A stretch of DNA of 9,624 nt from an uncultured Clostridia bacterium (lineage in GTDB: Bacteria > Bacillota > Clostridia > Oscillospirales > Acutalibacteraceae). The position numbers and the translations under genes were made by a program. Positions 1 to 6,951 of the stretch are shown piece by piece. Under the pieces are notes generated by a model. It was not told the origin of the DNA and ran no database searches. It saw only the letters and a program-made list of their open reading frames with translations. The first letter of the stretch is position 1. Each line of letters starts with the position of its first letter. Where the stretch lies: the NCBI GenBank assembly GCA_937915775.1, contig CALGGQ010000199.1:1-9624 (forward strand). The letters run 5' to 3'.

Positions 1-32
1 CCCTCTTTCCCTACACGACGCTCTTCCGATCT
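1..32 (+). other. Illumina TruSeq adapter remnant (artefact)
   Basis: Positions 3 to 32 match, base for base, the 3' thirty bases of the standard Illumina TruSeq read 1 adapter, ending in the familiar CTCTTCCGATCT. Read on the minus strand it begins AGATCGGAAGAGCG, the usual adapter read-through. It directly abuts codon 373 of guaB (position 33), where the IMP dehydrogenase homology stops in mid-domain. This is untrimmed library adapter at a contig end, not biological sequence. The last base or two at the junction could be native by chance. Confidence 0.97.
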
Positions 33-1151
33 CTCATCACAGCCTGCGAATATGCTACCCATCATGCAGACATTCGCGCCTGCGGCGATGGCCTTTGTAA
101 TATCACCTGAGTACTTGATACCGCCGTCAGCGATGATCGGGATACCGCGCTCCTTTGCAACCGTGTAAGCGTCCATAACAGCGGTGATCTGCGGAACGCC
201 GATACCTGCAACAATACGTGTCGTACAGATGGAGCCGGGGCCGATACCAACCTTAACGCAGTCAACGCCTGCATCTATAAGCGCTGCGGTAGCTTCGCCG
301 GTGGCAACGTTTCCGGCAATGATCGAAAGATCCGGAAAAGCCTCACGAAGCTGCCTGAGCACTCTGAGCACATTAGCAGAATGACCGTGAGCGGTATCTA
401 TGACAATGGCGTCAACCTTGGCGTTCACAAGTGCCTGAACGCGTTCCATAACATTAGCGGTAATGCCTACGGCTGCCGCACAGAGCAGACGGCCCTGAGC
501 ATCCTTTGCAGACATTGGATACTTGATCTGTTTTTCAATATCCTTGATGGTAACAAGGCCGGTCAGCTTGCCCGCATTATCGATAAGCGGCAGCTTTTCC
601 ACCTTGGATTTCATCAGAATGGTCTTGGCTTCCTCGAGCGTGGTGCCCGCCATTGCGGTGACAAGCTCCTCCTTCGGCGTCATCACATCCGCAATGCGCA
701 CGTTGAAATCGGTCATAAAACGAAGGTCGCGGTTGGTGAGAATACCGACGAGCGTGCCGTCCTCCTCACAAATCGGCACACCGCTGATATGGTACTGCCC
801 CATCAGCGCGTCCGCATCCTTGACGGTATGGCGCGGGGACAGATAGAACGGATTGGCGATAACGCCGTTTTCGCTTCTCTTGACCTTGTCAACCTCGGTC
901 GCCTGCTCCTCAATCGTCATATTCTTGTGGATAACGCCGATACCGCCCTCACGCGCAATGGCAATCGCCATTTTTGATTCGGTAACGGTATCCATCGCCG
1001 CCGTCATCAGCGGGATGTTCAGGGCGATATTGTTGGTCAGCCGCGTTCTGAGCTCCACCATATCGGGTGTGACATCCGATTCCGCAGGGATTAACAGAAC
1101 GTCGTCAAAGGTCAGACCTTCCTTTACAAACTTTTCGCCGTAAGAAACCAT
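33..1151 (-). CDS. guaB: Inosine-5'-monophosphate dehydrogenase, 3' end missing
   Basis: IMP dehydrogenase oxidises IMP to XMP with NAD+, the committed cytoplasmic step of GMP synthesis. The first 373 codons are present, against about 485-490 usual for bacterial GuaB. The N-terminal barrel part opens with GLTFDDVLLIPAES. A Bateman module of two CBS domains occupies roughly residues 95-212. The barrel then resumes with IDTAHGHS (NAD side) and GPGSICTTR, whose Cys309 is the catalytic thiol (near E. coli Cys305), followed by the ADGG phosphate-binding segment. The reading frame stops at GSIFAGCDE, where adapter sequence begins, so the mobile flap with its Arg-Tyr pair and the C-terminus are absent. 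This is truncation by the contig end, not a pseudogene. The ATG is supported by GGAGG at 1159-1163 with a 7-nt spacer, and the gene has its own promoter just upstream. Confidence 0.97.
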
Positions 1152-1183
1152 ATGCTGTCCTCCGTTATATGTATATTTTTATC

Positions 1184-1212
1184 ATCATACCATTTTCAAA
1201 AGGGTTTATCAA
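1184..1212 (-). promoter_or_regulatory. Sigma-A-type promoter of guaB, extended -10
   Basis: On the minus strand a -35 box TTGATA (1212-1207) is followed by exactly 17 nt and a -10 box TATGAT (1189-1184). The -10 is preceded by TG one base upstream, an extended -10. Transcription would start near 1177, giving a leader of about 26 nt that holds only the Shine-Dalgarno. There is no room for a riboswitch. This would let guaB be transcribed independently of the upstream operon. The call rests on consensus matching only. Confidence 0.75.
1190..1204. promoter_or_regulatory. Near-palindrome in guaB promoter spacer, possible operator
   Basis: A 15-bp imperfect inverted repeat (minus strand CCCTTTTGAAAATGG) has one mismatched pair and one central base, and fills most of the -35/-10 spacer. 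A repressor dimer bound here would block RNA polymerase. It does not resemble a PurR box that I know. An AT-rich stretch of this length could also arise by chance. It is too weak, and lacks a T-run, to be a terminator for the upstream gene. Confidence 0.25.
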
Positions 1213-1226
1213 GCATTATTTTTCGT

Positions 1227-3074
1227 TCACGCCTTAACGTTTACGCCCTTGATGGCAGACCAGGCGCCGTAGCGTTTCACCGTCTTGCCGGAGAGGTCCT
1301 TATACTTAATAAAGGAGCGGACTCTCAGGTAGTAGCGCGTACCCTTTTTGAGCTTGCTGACGGTTTTGGAAAGTCTGCCGTCCTTAATATACATCGACTT
1401 CGCGCCGGACATGTCCTTATTTTTGGCATACTGAATTTCATAGCCTGTGCAGTCCGCCTCGCTCCAGCGGACGGTAAACGCCTTTTTACCGGCGGAAAGC
1501 TCCGTAATTTCGCCCCGCTTCGGCTTGGTGTAAATCATCACCTCTTTGCCGAAAGCGCTGTATACGGTGCGCCGTCCGATAAGGGTATAGGTGCGCACCC
1601 TCAGGCGGTATTCCGTCGCCTCCTGCAGCCCGCTCAGTGTGTTGATATGGGTATCCGTATTCAGATAAGACACCCACTTGCCGTTCACATAGCGCTGCAC
1701 CTCATAGCCGCTGACAGCGCCGCCCGCCTTGCGCCAGCTCATTTTCAGCGAGGTGGCACCGGCAGAGGTAATCTTCACATTTTCCGTTGTTTTCGGCACA
1801 ATCGTGATATGGCGCTTCGCCTTTCTGCCCTTGTAATCGCCGCTGCCTTTAATCGTAACGCTGCCCTCGCCCGTCGCCGTATTGTCGCCATAGGTCACGG
1901 TGTAATCCGTGCCGGCAGTGAGCGCGGTGCCGCTGAGCGTTTTCACCGTCACGGCAGGCTGCTTCGCCTTGCCGTCGTAGGTATAGGTATCCGCCGCCAA
2001 GGTCACGCGGCAGTTCGAAAGCTTGCCGCTCGCCGTCTTATCGTAATTCTCCTGCGCAAAATTGGCAGTGAATTTTTCATCAAAATAACGGTTATCGTAG
2101 TAGGTGGAATCGAGCTTGTGCTCGCCGAGAGAGCTATCGTACTCCCGCGAATTACCGTAGGTAACGAGGAAATAGGTGTACGGTGTGATTTGCTCCAGGT
2201 TCTCATCCATCGCCTGGTCATCCCAGGTGCAGTCCACGAAGTAATACTTGCCGTCAAGGTTAATCAGATTCCATGCGTGGCAGCCCAGCATCGGGTTAGA
2301 GGAAACAAAGCGGACGTCATACCCCAGCTCCTTGCAGATACGGTAAAACGCAGCCGCATAGCCCTGGCAGACGCAGCGCCCTTTCACGAGTGCGCCATAA
2401 GCGGTAAAGGCATACTGGTGACCGTACGTATCATCCACCGCCGCATATTCATAGACGTTCATATTGCACAGCCTGTCGTGCACCGCCTTGATGATCTCAT
2501 AATCGCTCTTGCCGTTCGGCTTGATGGCGGCGAGGAACTTGTCAACCGCCTTGTCAACCTGCTCCTCCTCTGCCGGCGTGTCGTAATAATCAAATTCAAA
2601 ATCCAGCGTGTAATGATAATAGCCGTTTTGCTTGACTTCCTTTTTCATATCAACGGTATCGAGCGCGCTGACCGCCCAGCGAACATAGTCGCCGTCCGTA
2701 CAGGAAACGGACAGCTCATCCTCCGTCGCCCCGATGAAAATCTGGTTGAGCACCTTCGTCGTGGCGGCATAGCGGGAAAAGAGTTCCGACTTAGAGAGGT
2801 AGTGAACCGTCACGTCATTTTCACGCGCGTCCAGCTTTTTCTTGACAATGTTATAGAGCTGCCGGCCGAGCGTATAATACGTTTTGCCGCCGTAGGTATC
2901 CGTCACGGAATCCTCAATCAGCGCTTTTTTGGCGCCGAGCGGCTGCGCGACCGAGCCGCCGCTGTAAAACGGGTTTTCAATTTTCGCCGAGCGCTCCTCG
3001 GCAAAGACGGTCACCGGCAAAAACACCGATGCCAGCATCAGCAGCGTTAGCAAAACGGAAACAAATTTCTTCAT
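1227..3074 (-). CDS. Secreted transglutaminase-like protein with Ig-like and Fn3 domains
   Basis: This 615-residue exported protein starts with a signal peptide (MKKFVSVLLTLLMLASV, cleavage probably after VFA near residue 25). A helical region of unknown role (about 26-185) precedes a transglutaminase-like cysteine protease fold at about 186-300. Its likely triad is Cys236 in RCVCQGYAAAF, His266 in CHAWN and Asp281 in VDCTWDD. Then come a YDG-type Ig-like domain (about 355-425, with YDGKAKQP and GTDYTVTYGDN) and two fibronectin type III domains (about 430-517 and 518-615, the last ending in the usual AWS motif). There is no LPXTG or transmembrane anchor, so it is secreted or loosely wall-bound. 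Family members act on proteins or peptidoglycan peptides as proteases or cross-linkers; the substrate here is unknown. An in-frame ATG at 3269 exists but lies inside the kinase gene; the start at 3074 is preferred because it begins the signal peptide and has its own Shine-Dalgarno. Confidence 0.9.
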   Translation of the reverse strand: MKKFVSVLLTLLMLASVFLPVTVFAEERSAKIENPFYSGGSVAQPLGAKKALIEDSVTDTYGGKTYYTLGRQLYNIVKKKLDARENDVTVHYLSKSELFSRYAATTKVLNQIFIGATEDELSVSCTDGDYVRWAVSALDTVDMKKEVKQNGYYHYTLDFEFDYYDTPAEEEQVDKAVDKFLAAIKPNGKSDYEIIKAVHDRLCNMNVYEYAAVDDTYGHQYAFTAYGALVKGRCVCQGYAAAFYRICKELGYDVRFVSSNPMLGCHAWNLINLDGKYYFVDCTWDDQAMDENLEQITPYTYFLVTYGNSREYDSSLGEHKLDSTYYDNRYFDEKFTANFAQENYDKTASGKLSNCRVTLAADTYTYDGKAKQPAVTVKTLSGTALTAGTDYTVTYGDNTATGEGSVTIKGSGDYKGRKAKRHITIVPKTTENVKITSAGATSLKMSWRKAGGAVSGYEVQRYVNGKWVSYLNTDTHINTLSGLQEATEYRLRVRTYTLIGRRTVYSAFGKEVMIYTKPKRGEITELSAGKKAFTVRWSEADCTGYEIQYAKNKDMSGAKSMYIKDGRLSKTVSKLKKGTRYYLRVRSFIKYKDLSGKTVKRYGAWSAIKGVNVKA

Positions 3075-3078
3075 CCTC

Positions 3079-3582
3079 TTATCCCTCAACAATTCTGACA
3101 ATTTCTGCCACCGTGTCCTCCACGGTGTTGCCGTCGCACACAACAACGGCGTCGGCATATTTTTGATAAAGCGGCAACCGCTCGTCGTACATATCTCGGA
3201 GCGTGCTGCCCTGCTTGACAACGATACCGCGGGTGGTGAGGTCGTTAATCCTGCCGAGCATTGTTTCATACTCCGTATGCAGGTAAATCACTTTGCCGAG
3301 CGTCCGCAAATGCTGCATCGCCTTGTCGGAATATATCACGCTGCCGCCGGTGGCAATCACCGTCGCCTCAATATTCAGCGAGAGAATCGCCTTTTCCTCC
3401 GCTTCGTAAAAATAATCTGTTCCCTTGGTGTCGATTAAATCCTGCAGGCGGCTGCGCTCCAGCCCCTGCAGCAGCAAATCCGTATCAAAAAAGTTTTTCA
3501 GCAGCACCTTCGCCGCAATCACGCCGCAGGTGCTCTTGCCCGACCCGGGCATTCCGATTAAGATAACGTTTTCTCTGTTCAT
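3079..3582 (-). CDS. Shikimate-kinase-like P-loop kinase (non-canonical)
   Basis: At 167 residues it has the length of a shikimate kinase and belongs to that NMP-kinase-like family, which phosphorylates shikimate with ATP in the chorismate pathway. Visible features are Walker A GMPGSGKST (10-18), the acidic DTD (33-35), an IATGG segment (76-80), a lid Arg118 in TRG, and Arg135 in YDERLPLYQKYAD, which aligns with the conserved substrate Arg near the C-terminus. Three places differ from canonical AroK. The FR..E segment that supplies a shikimate-binding Arg reads FYEAEE (58-63). The GGG loop is GGS. The lid lacks the RPLL form. I recall many clostridial proteins with this same pattern annotated as shikimate kinase, but the substrate is uncertain, so no gene symbol is given. 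The start overlaps the upstream stop by 4 bp (ATGA), implying translational coupling. Confidence 0.82.
   Translation of the reverse strand: MNRENVILIGMPGSGKSTCGVIAAKVLLKNFFDTDLLLQGLERSRLQDLIDTKGTDYFYEAEEKAILSLNIEATVIATGGSVIYSDKAMQHLRTLGKVIYLHTEYETMLGRINDLTTRGIVVKQGSTLRDMYDERLPLYQKYADAVVVCDGNTVEDTVAEIVRIVEG
3083..3087 (-). promoter_or_regulatory. Shine-Dalgarno fixing the transglutaminase start
   Basis: GAGGG on the minus strand sits in the last codons of the kinase gene, 8 nt before the ATG at 3074. A second GAGG touches the ATG and is too close to serve. This supports the start at 3074 rather than the upstream in-frame ATG at 3269. Confidence 0.7.
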
Positions 3583-4433
3583 AATACTTCCGTAAAATAC
3601 TGTTTCAGTTTTTTATAATTGGCACGCATAAAATCGCTGAGTTCCTCCTCGTGCACCAGTTCCAGTTCCGTAGCCTGCACATGCTCGTGATAATAAAACT
3701 GAAAATCATCGTGCGTTAAATCGACCTTGCGATCAATAGGGATGACATAAGCCTCATCTGTAATCAGCTCCTCCCGATCATCCTCCTCAACGGAATAACA
3801 CTTTACCGGTACGGAAATCGCACAGCGAACTTCCCCTCTGTAATCCTCATATTGAATCGGATGATATCCGCTCAAGAAGTCGGAAAAATCATAGCATTCG
3901 TGAGGATAGGTAAAGGTATAACCGTTCTCTCCCCAGTATTCTGCGGATTTAATTTCCAGCTTTTCGTTCAGCTCCAGTGTGCCCAAATCGCTTTTTTCAA
4001 AATCAATGCTGTCCTCGCTGAACATATGCCATTTTGTCAGGCATATTTTTGATTTTTCATTCAGCTCGCTTTCACATTCATATTCCTTTAAAAAGGCTTT
4101 CACCGTTTGGACGGCGCTCTCAAAGCTTTTACAAAAATAATTTTCATTGTAATCCTGCGCGTTCAGCTGGATTCTCAGCTCATAAACCGTGTCGCTCTCC
4201 GGCGCTAAAAACAGGGCAAGTTCCCGTTTTCCGTTTTCAATCAACTGCTGCAAAACCGGCTTTGTTTCTTCATCCGGCTCCAGGGCAGTTAGAAGCGCGA
4301 TTCGCTCCTCATAGGAGCGCGCATAATCATCTGCCAGCTGCATTAGCTGATAGGGTGAAAAGCGAATACCGTTCTGTTTGATGTATTCTTTTAAAGATTT
4401 TGAAGGAATCAGCTCCACTATTTTTTCCTGCAT
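3579..4433 (-). CDS. Acidic cytoplasmic protein of unknown function
   Basis: I do not recognise this 284-residue protein. It has no signal peptide or membrane segment. It is strongly acidic, with 60 Asp/Glu against 30 Lys/Arg. The first 80 or so residues look helical (ELIPSKSLKEYIKQNG onward), a type of opening I recall from small hypothetical clostridial proteins. The remainder alternates Tyr/Phe-rich strands with acidic loops, which suggests a beta-rich fold. No catalytic motif stands out. It shares one base with the nth stop (TAATG) and overlaps the following kinase by 4 bp, so it is cotranslated with both. Its GC is visibly lower than its neighbours (sampled 60-bp lines about 37-48%, against 60-65% in nth and rarA). 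The Shine-Dalgarno is weak (AAGG), consistent with coupling to nth. Confidence 0.85.
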   Translation of the reverse strand: MQEKIVELIPSKSLKEYIKQNGIRFSPYQLMQLADDYARSYEERIALLTALEPDEETKPVLQQLIENGKRELALFLAPESDTVYELRIQLNAQDYNENYFCKSFESAVQTVKAFLKEYECESELNEKSKICLTKWHMFSEDSIDFEKSDLGTLELNEKLEIKSAEYWGENGYTFTYPHECYDFSDFLSGYHPIQYEDYRGEVRCAISVPVKCYSVEEDDREELITDEAYVIPIDRKVDLTHDDFQFYYHEHVQATELELVHEEELSDFMRANYKKLKQYFTEVL

Positions 4434-5065
4434 TACTTCACGCCTACCTTTTTACAGTTTGGTTCCATCGGGCAGGTGTCGCACTTCGGCTTCCTTGCCG
4501 AGCAGGTATCGCGCCCGAACAGCACGATACGGTGGCAGAAGGCGGCTCCTTCCTCGGCAGGCACCACCTTTTTGAGCGCCATCTCGATTTTGACGGGGTC
4601 CTTCACGTTCACCAGCCCGATGCGATTGCTGATACGAATCATATGGGTATCCACCACAATACTCTCCTTGCCGTACACATCGCCGACAATCAGGTTGGCG
4701 GTTTTCCGCCCGACGCCCGGGAGTTTGGTTAAATCCTCAATATTATCCGGCACCTTGCCGCCGAATTCATCGCGTATCATCTGCGCCATGCCGATGATGG
4801 ACTTCGCTTTATCACGGTAAAAGCCGCAGGATTTGATGATGGCCTCCACGTCCTCCTGCTTGGCGCTCGCGTAGTCCTCCAGCGTTTTGTATGTACTAAA
4901 TAGCGTCGGCGTCACGAGATTGACGCGCGCGTCCGTGCACTGGGCGGAAAGGCGCGTGGCAACCAGCAGCTCAAACGGATTCTCTGCCGTTAAGGAGCAG
5001 ATTGCCTCAGGGTATTCCTCTTTTAAAATGGCTATCGCGTTCATCACGCGCTGTTTATTGGTCAT
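4433..5065 (-). CDS. nth: Endonuclease III (base-excision DNA glycosylase/AP lyase)
   Basis: Endonuclease III removes oxidised pyrimidines and nicks the resulting abasic site in base-excision repair. At 210 residues it matches E. coli Nth (211). The helix-hairpin-helix LPGVGRKTAN carries the catalytic Lys121, and VDTH carries Asp139, equivalent to E. coli Lys120 and Asp138. Four cysteines at 188, 195, 198 and 204 have the exact C-x6-C-x2-C-x5-C spacing of the [4Fe-4S] cluster. The start at 5065 gives the family length and has a good ribosome site. An in-frame ATG at 5134 would add 23 unrelated residues lying within rarA. The gene begins inside the last 11 bp of rarA and its stop shares one base with the next start. 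Confidence 0.96.
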   Translation of the reverse strand: MTNKQRVMNAIAILKEEYPEAICSLTAENPFELLVATRLSAQCTDARVNLVTPTLFSTYKTLEDYASAKQEDVEAIIKSCGFYRDKAKSIIGMAQMIRDEFGGKVPDNIEDLTKLPGVGRKTANLIVGDVYGKESIVVDTHMIRISNRIGLVNVKDPVKIEMALKKVVPAEEGAAFCHRIVLFGRDTCSARKPKCDTCPMEPNCKKVGVK

Positions 5066-6335
5066 GCTTGTTACCCTTGATGTTATCCCAATAGGCTTTG
5101 AAAGCCTGTTCGTTTTTGTTGTCGCCGTATTCATAGTACGTGCGGTCTTTTATCGCATCAGGCAGATACTGCTGATAGGTGTAGTGATGCGGGTAATCGT
5201 GGGGATAAATGTAATGCTGTCCCTTGACTGCCGCATCCGCGCCGTCGTAGTGCTTATTTTGCAGCTGACGGGGTATCGGGCCCGATTTGCCGCGCTTCAA
5301 ATCCGCCGTCGCCGCCTTAATCGCGTTGTTGGCGCTGTTGCTTTTCGGGCTGGTGGCAACGAGAATCACCGCGTCCGCGAGCGGAATTTCCGCCTCAGGC
5401 AAGCCGACCATCAGCGCCGCGTCCACCGCCGCCTTGACAATCGGAATAATCTGCGGATACGCCAGCCCAACGTCCTCGCACGCGCAGACCATCAGCCTGC
5501 GGCACGCACTCGGCAAATCCCCTGCCTCCAGCAAGCGGGCAAGATAATGCACCGCGGCGTCCGGATCGGAGCCGCGCATGCTTTTCTGATAGGCGGAGAC
5601 GATATCGTAATGCTCGTCGCCGTCCTTGTCGTAGCGCATTGAGCTTTTCTGCGCCAGCTCCTCGGCGGTGGCAAGGGTAATCACCTTTTTGCCGTCCTTA
5701 GCAGGCGTGGCGAGATAGCAGTTTTCGACGGAATTCAGCGCCTTGCGGACATCGCCGCCGCAGCCGAAGGCAATCTTTTTCAGCACCGCGTCGTCATATT
5801 CAATGGCAATCTGATTTTCCGCGGCGAGAAAATCAAAGCCGCGCTTCACGGCGGGGATAATCTCCTCGGCGGCAATGCTCTTGAACTCAAACACGGTGGA
5901 ACGCGACAGGATAGCGGAATAGACGTAAAAATACGGATTTTCCGTGGTGGAGGCGATGAGCGTGATTTTTCCGTTTTCTATGTATTCGAGCAGGCTCTGC
6001 TGCTGGCGCTTGTTGAAATACTGAATCTCATCGAGGTACAGCAGAATACCGTTGGGCGCGGTGAAGGTGTCAATCTCCGCCACGATATCGCGGATGTCCT
6101 GCGTGGACGCCGTCGTGCCGTTGAGCTTGCGCAGGGCGCGCTTCGTCTTGTTGGCGATAATGGAGGCGACAGTCGTTTTGCCGACGCCAGACGGGCCGTA
6201 AAAAATCAGATTCGGGATTTCGCCGTTTTCAATCATGTTATAGAGCGCTCTGCCCGGGGTGAGCAGATGCTTCTGACCGACGATGTCGGAAAGCTCGGTC
6301 GGTCTCATTCTGTCCGCAAGCGGATTACTGTTCAT
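5055..6335 (-). CDS. rarA: Replication-associated recombination protein A (AAA+ ATPase)
   Basis: RarA (MgsA, related to eukaryotic WRNIP1) is an AAA+ clamp-loader-like ATPase that acts at stalled replication forks. The 426 residues fit the family length. Visible are the N-terminal PLADRMRPTELSDIVGQ, Walker A GPSGVGKTT (47-55), Walker B LYLDEIQ (99-105), sensor 1 STTENP (129-134), the arginine finger region around Arg145 (SRSTVFEF) and sensor 2 Arg197 (GGDVRKALN). The C-terminal tetramerisation part contains DEHYDIVSAYQKSMRGSDPD and ACEDVGLAYP. The Walker B context DEIQYFNKRQQQ differs from the DEIHRFNK form of E. coli and Bacillus, but I recall it as a common clostridial variant. The start overlaps queH by 11 bp and the 3' end overlaps nth by 11 bp. 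Confidence 0.97.
   Translation of the reverse strand: MNSNPLADRMRPTELSDIVGQKHLLTPGRALYNMIENGEIPNLIFYGPSGVGKTTVASIIANKTKRALRKLNGTTASTQDIRDIVAEIDTFTAPNGILLYLDEIQYFNKRQQQSLLEYIENGKITLIASTTENPYFYVYSAILSRSTVFEFKSIAAEEIIPAVKRGFDFLAAENQIAIEYDDAVLKKIAFGCGGDVRKALNSVENCYLATPAKDGKKVITLATAEELAQKSSMRYDKDGDEHYDIVSAYQKSMRGSDPDAAVHYLARLLEAGDLPSACRRLMVCACEDVGLAYPQIIPIVKAAVDAALMVGLPEAEIPLADAVILVATSPKSNSANNAIKAATADLKRGKSGPIPRQLQNKHYDGADAAVKGQHYIYPHDYPHHYTYQQYLPDAIKDRTYYEYGDNKNEQAFKAYWDNIKGNKHDQ
5074..5078 (-). promoter_or_regulatory. Shine-Dalgarno fixing the nth start
   Basis: AAGGG on the minus strand lies 8 nt before the ATG at 5065, inside the 3' end of rarA. It decides in favour of the 210-residue Nth over the longer in-frame ATG at 5134. 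Confidence 0.75.
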
Positions 6336-6951
6336 TTTGCGTCACCTCCGCCTTGGAATAGACACAGCCGCAGTAGTTCTGCCGGTACAGGCAGTACTGC
6401 TTTGACAGCTCGATGGAGCGCTTATAGCCCTCCTTCTTCTTAAAATCCGAGGGCAGCCACTTCACACCGTACTGCGCCGCGAGCGCAAAGCCGATTTCGT
6501 TAATCTTCTGCGCGTTTTTGAGCGGGCTGATGGAGAGCGTGGTGCAGAAATAATCGTAGCCCTCCGCCGCTGCGAGCTGCGCCGTTTTTTCCAGGCGCAT
6601 CCGATAGCATTTGAAGCAGCGTTCGCCGCCCTCGGGCACCGCTTCCAGTCCTTTCGTGACGTCGAGGAAATCCTCGTAGCGATACACACCCTTGATGAGC
6701 TTGATTTCATGCTCGGCAGGCAGCGCTTCAATCAACCGCTTCTGCTCGGCAAAGCGCTTTTCAAATTCGCCCTCGGGCGAGATGTTCGGATTAAAGTAAT
6801 ACACCGTGATATCAAAATACCGCGACAGGTATTCCAGCACATAGCTCGAGCACGGCGCGCAGCAGGAATGGAGCAGCAGCCGCGGCGGGCTGCTGCTGTT
6901 GAGCTGTGATATGATTTTATCGAGTTCGGTTTGGTAATTAATCTTATTCAT
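6325..6951 (-). CDS. queH: Epoxyqueuosine reductase QueH (DUF208 family)
   Basis: QueH reduces epoxyqueuosine to queuosine at the wobble position of GUN-anticodon tRNAs. It is the cobalamin-independent alternative to QueG. The 208 residues show the family signature: HSCCAPCSS near the N-terminus (Cys30, Cys31, Cys34), GGERCFKCYRMRLE in the middle (Cys112, Cys115), TTLSISPLKN, and a C-terminal YRQNYCGCVYS (Cys194, Cys196). These cysteines hold the iron-sulphur/metal centre and the redox pair typical of the family. No other queuosine gene is in the window, so precursor synthesis or salvage must be encoded elsewhere. The start shares one base with the upstream stop (TAATG) and the Shine-Dalgarno is weak, so translation is probably coupled to the peptidase gene. 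The 3' end overlaps rarA by 11 bp. Confidence 0.95.
   Translation of the reverse strand: MNKINYQTELDKIISQLNSSSPPRLLLHSCCAPCSSYVLEYLSRYFDITVYYFNPNISPEGEFEKRFAEQKRLIEALPAEHEIKLIKGVYRYEDFLDVTKGLEAVPEGGERCFKCYRMRLEKTAQLAAAEGYDYFCTTLSISPLKNAQKINEIGFALAAQYGVKWLPSDFKKKEGYKRSIELSKQYCLYRQNYCGCVYSKAEVTQNEQ
6342..6349 (-). promoter_or_regulatory. Strong Shine-Dalgarno of rarA inside queH
   Basis: GGAGGTGA on the minus strand, a near-perfect anti-16S match, ends 6 nt before the rarA ATG at 6335. It lies within the last codons of queH. It confirms the rarA start and suggests strong independent initiation in addition to coupling. Confidence 0.8.

Noticed and set aside
381..977. Plus-strand open frame of 198 codons within guaB
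   Set aside because: It is the complement of well-conserved CBS and barrel codons of IMP dehydrogenase and has no family resemblance.
1152..1183. Guanine-type riboswitch ahead of guaB
   Set aside because: The predicted leader is about 26 nt, far too short for a purine aptamer, and no aptamer pairing is visible.
1152..3050. 632-codon open frame on the plus strand opposite the transglutaminase gene
   Set aside because: It mirrors a gene with clear homology. Its product is rich in Arg, Ala, Leu, Ile and Val with no recognisable domain, as expected for the antisense of a GC-rich coding frame.
3075..3269. Longer 680-residue start for the transglutaminase protein at 3269
   Set aside because: It would overlap the kinase gene by nearly 200 bp and bury the signal peptide; the start at 3074 has its own Shine-Dalgarno.
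5066..5134. Longer 233-residue start for nth at 5134
   Set aside because: The extra residues lie within rarA and have no counterpart in Nth; the ATG at 5065 has a well-placed ribosome site and gives family length.
4887..5642. Plus-strand open frame of 251 codons over the nth/rarA junction
   Set aside because: It spans two certain minus-strand genes in antisense and encodes a Val/Arg-rich product without motifs.
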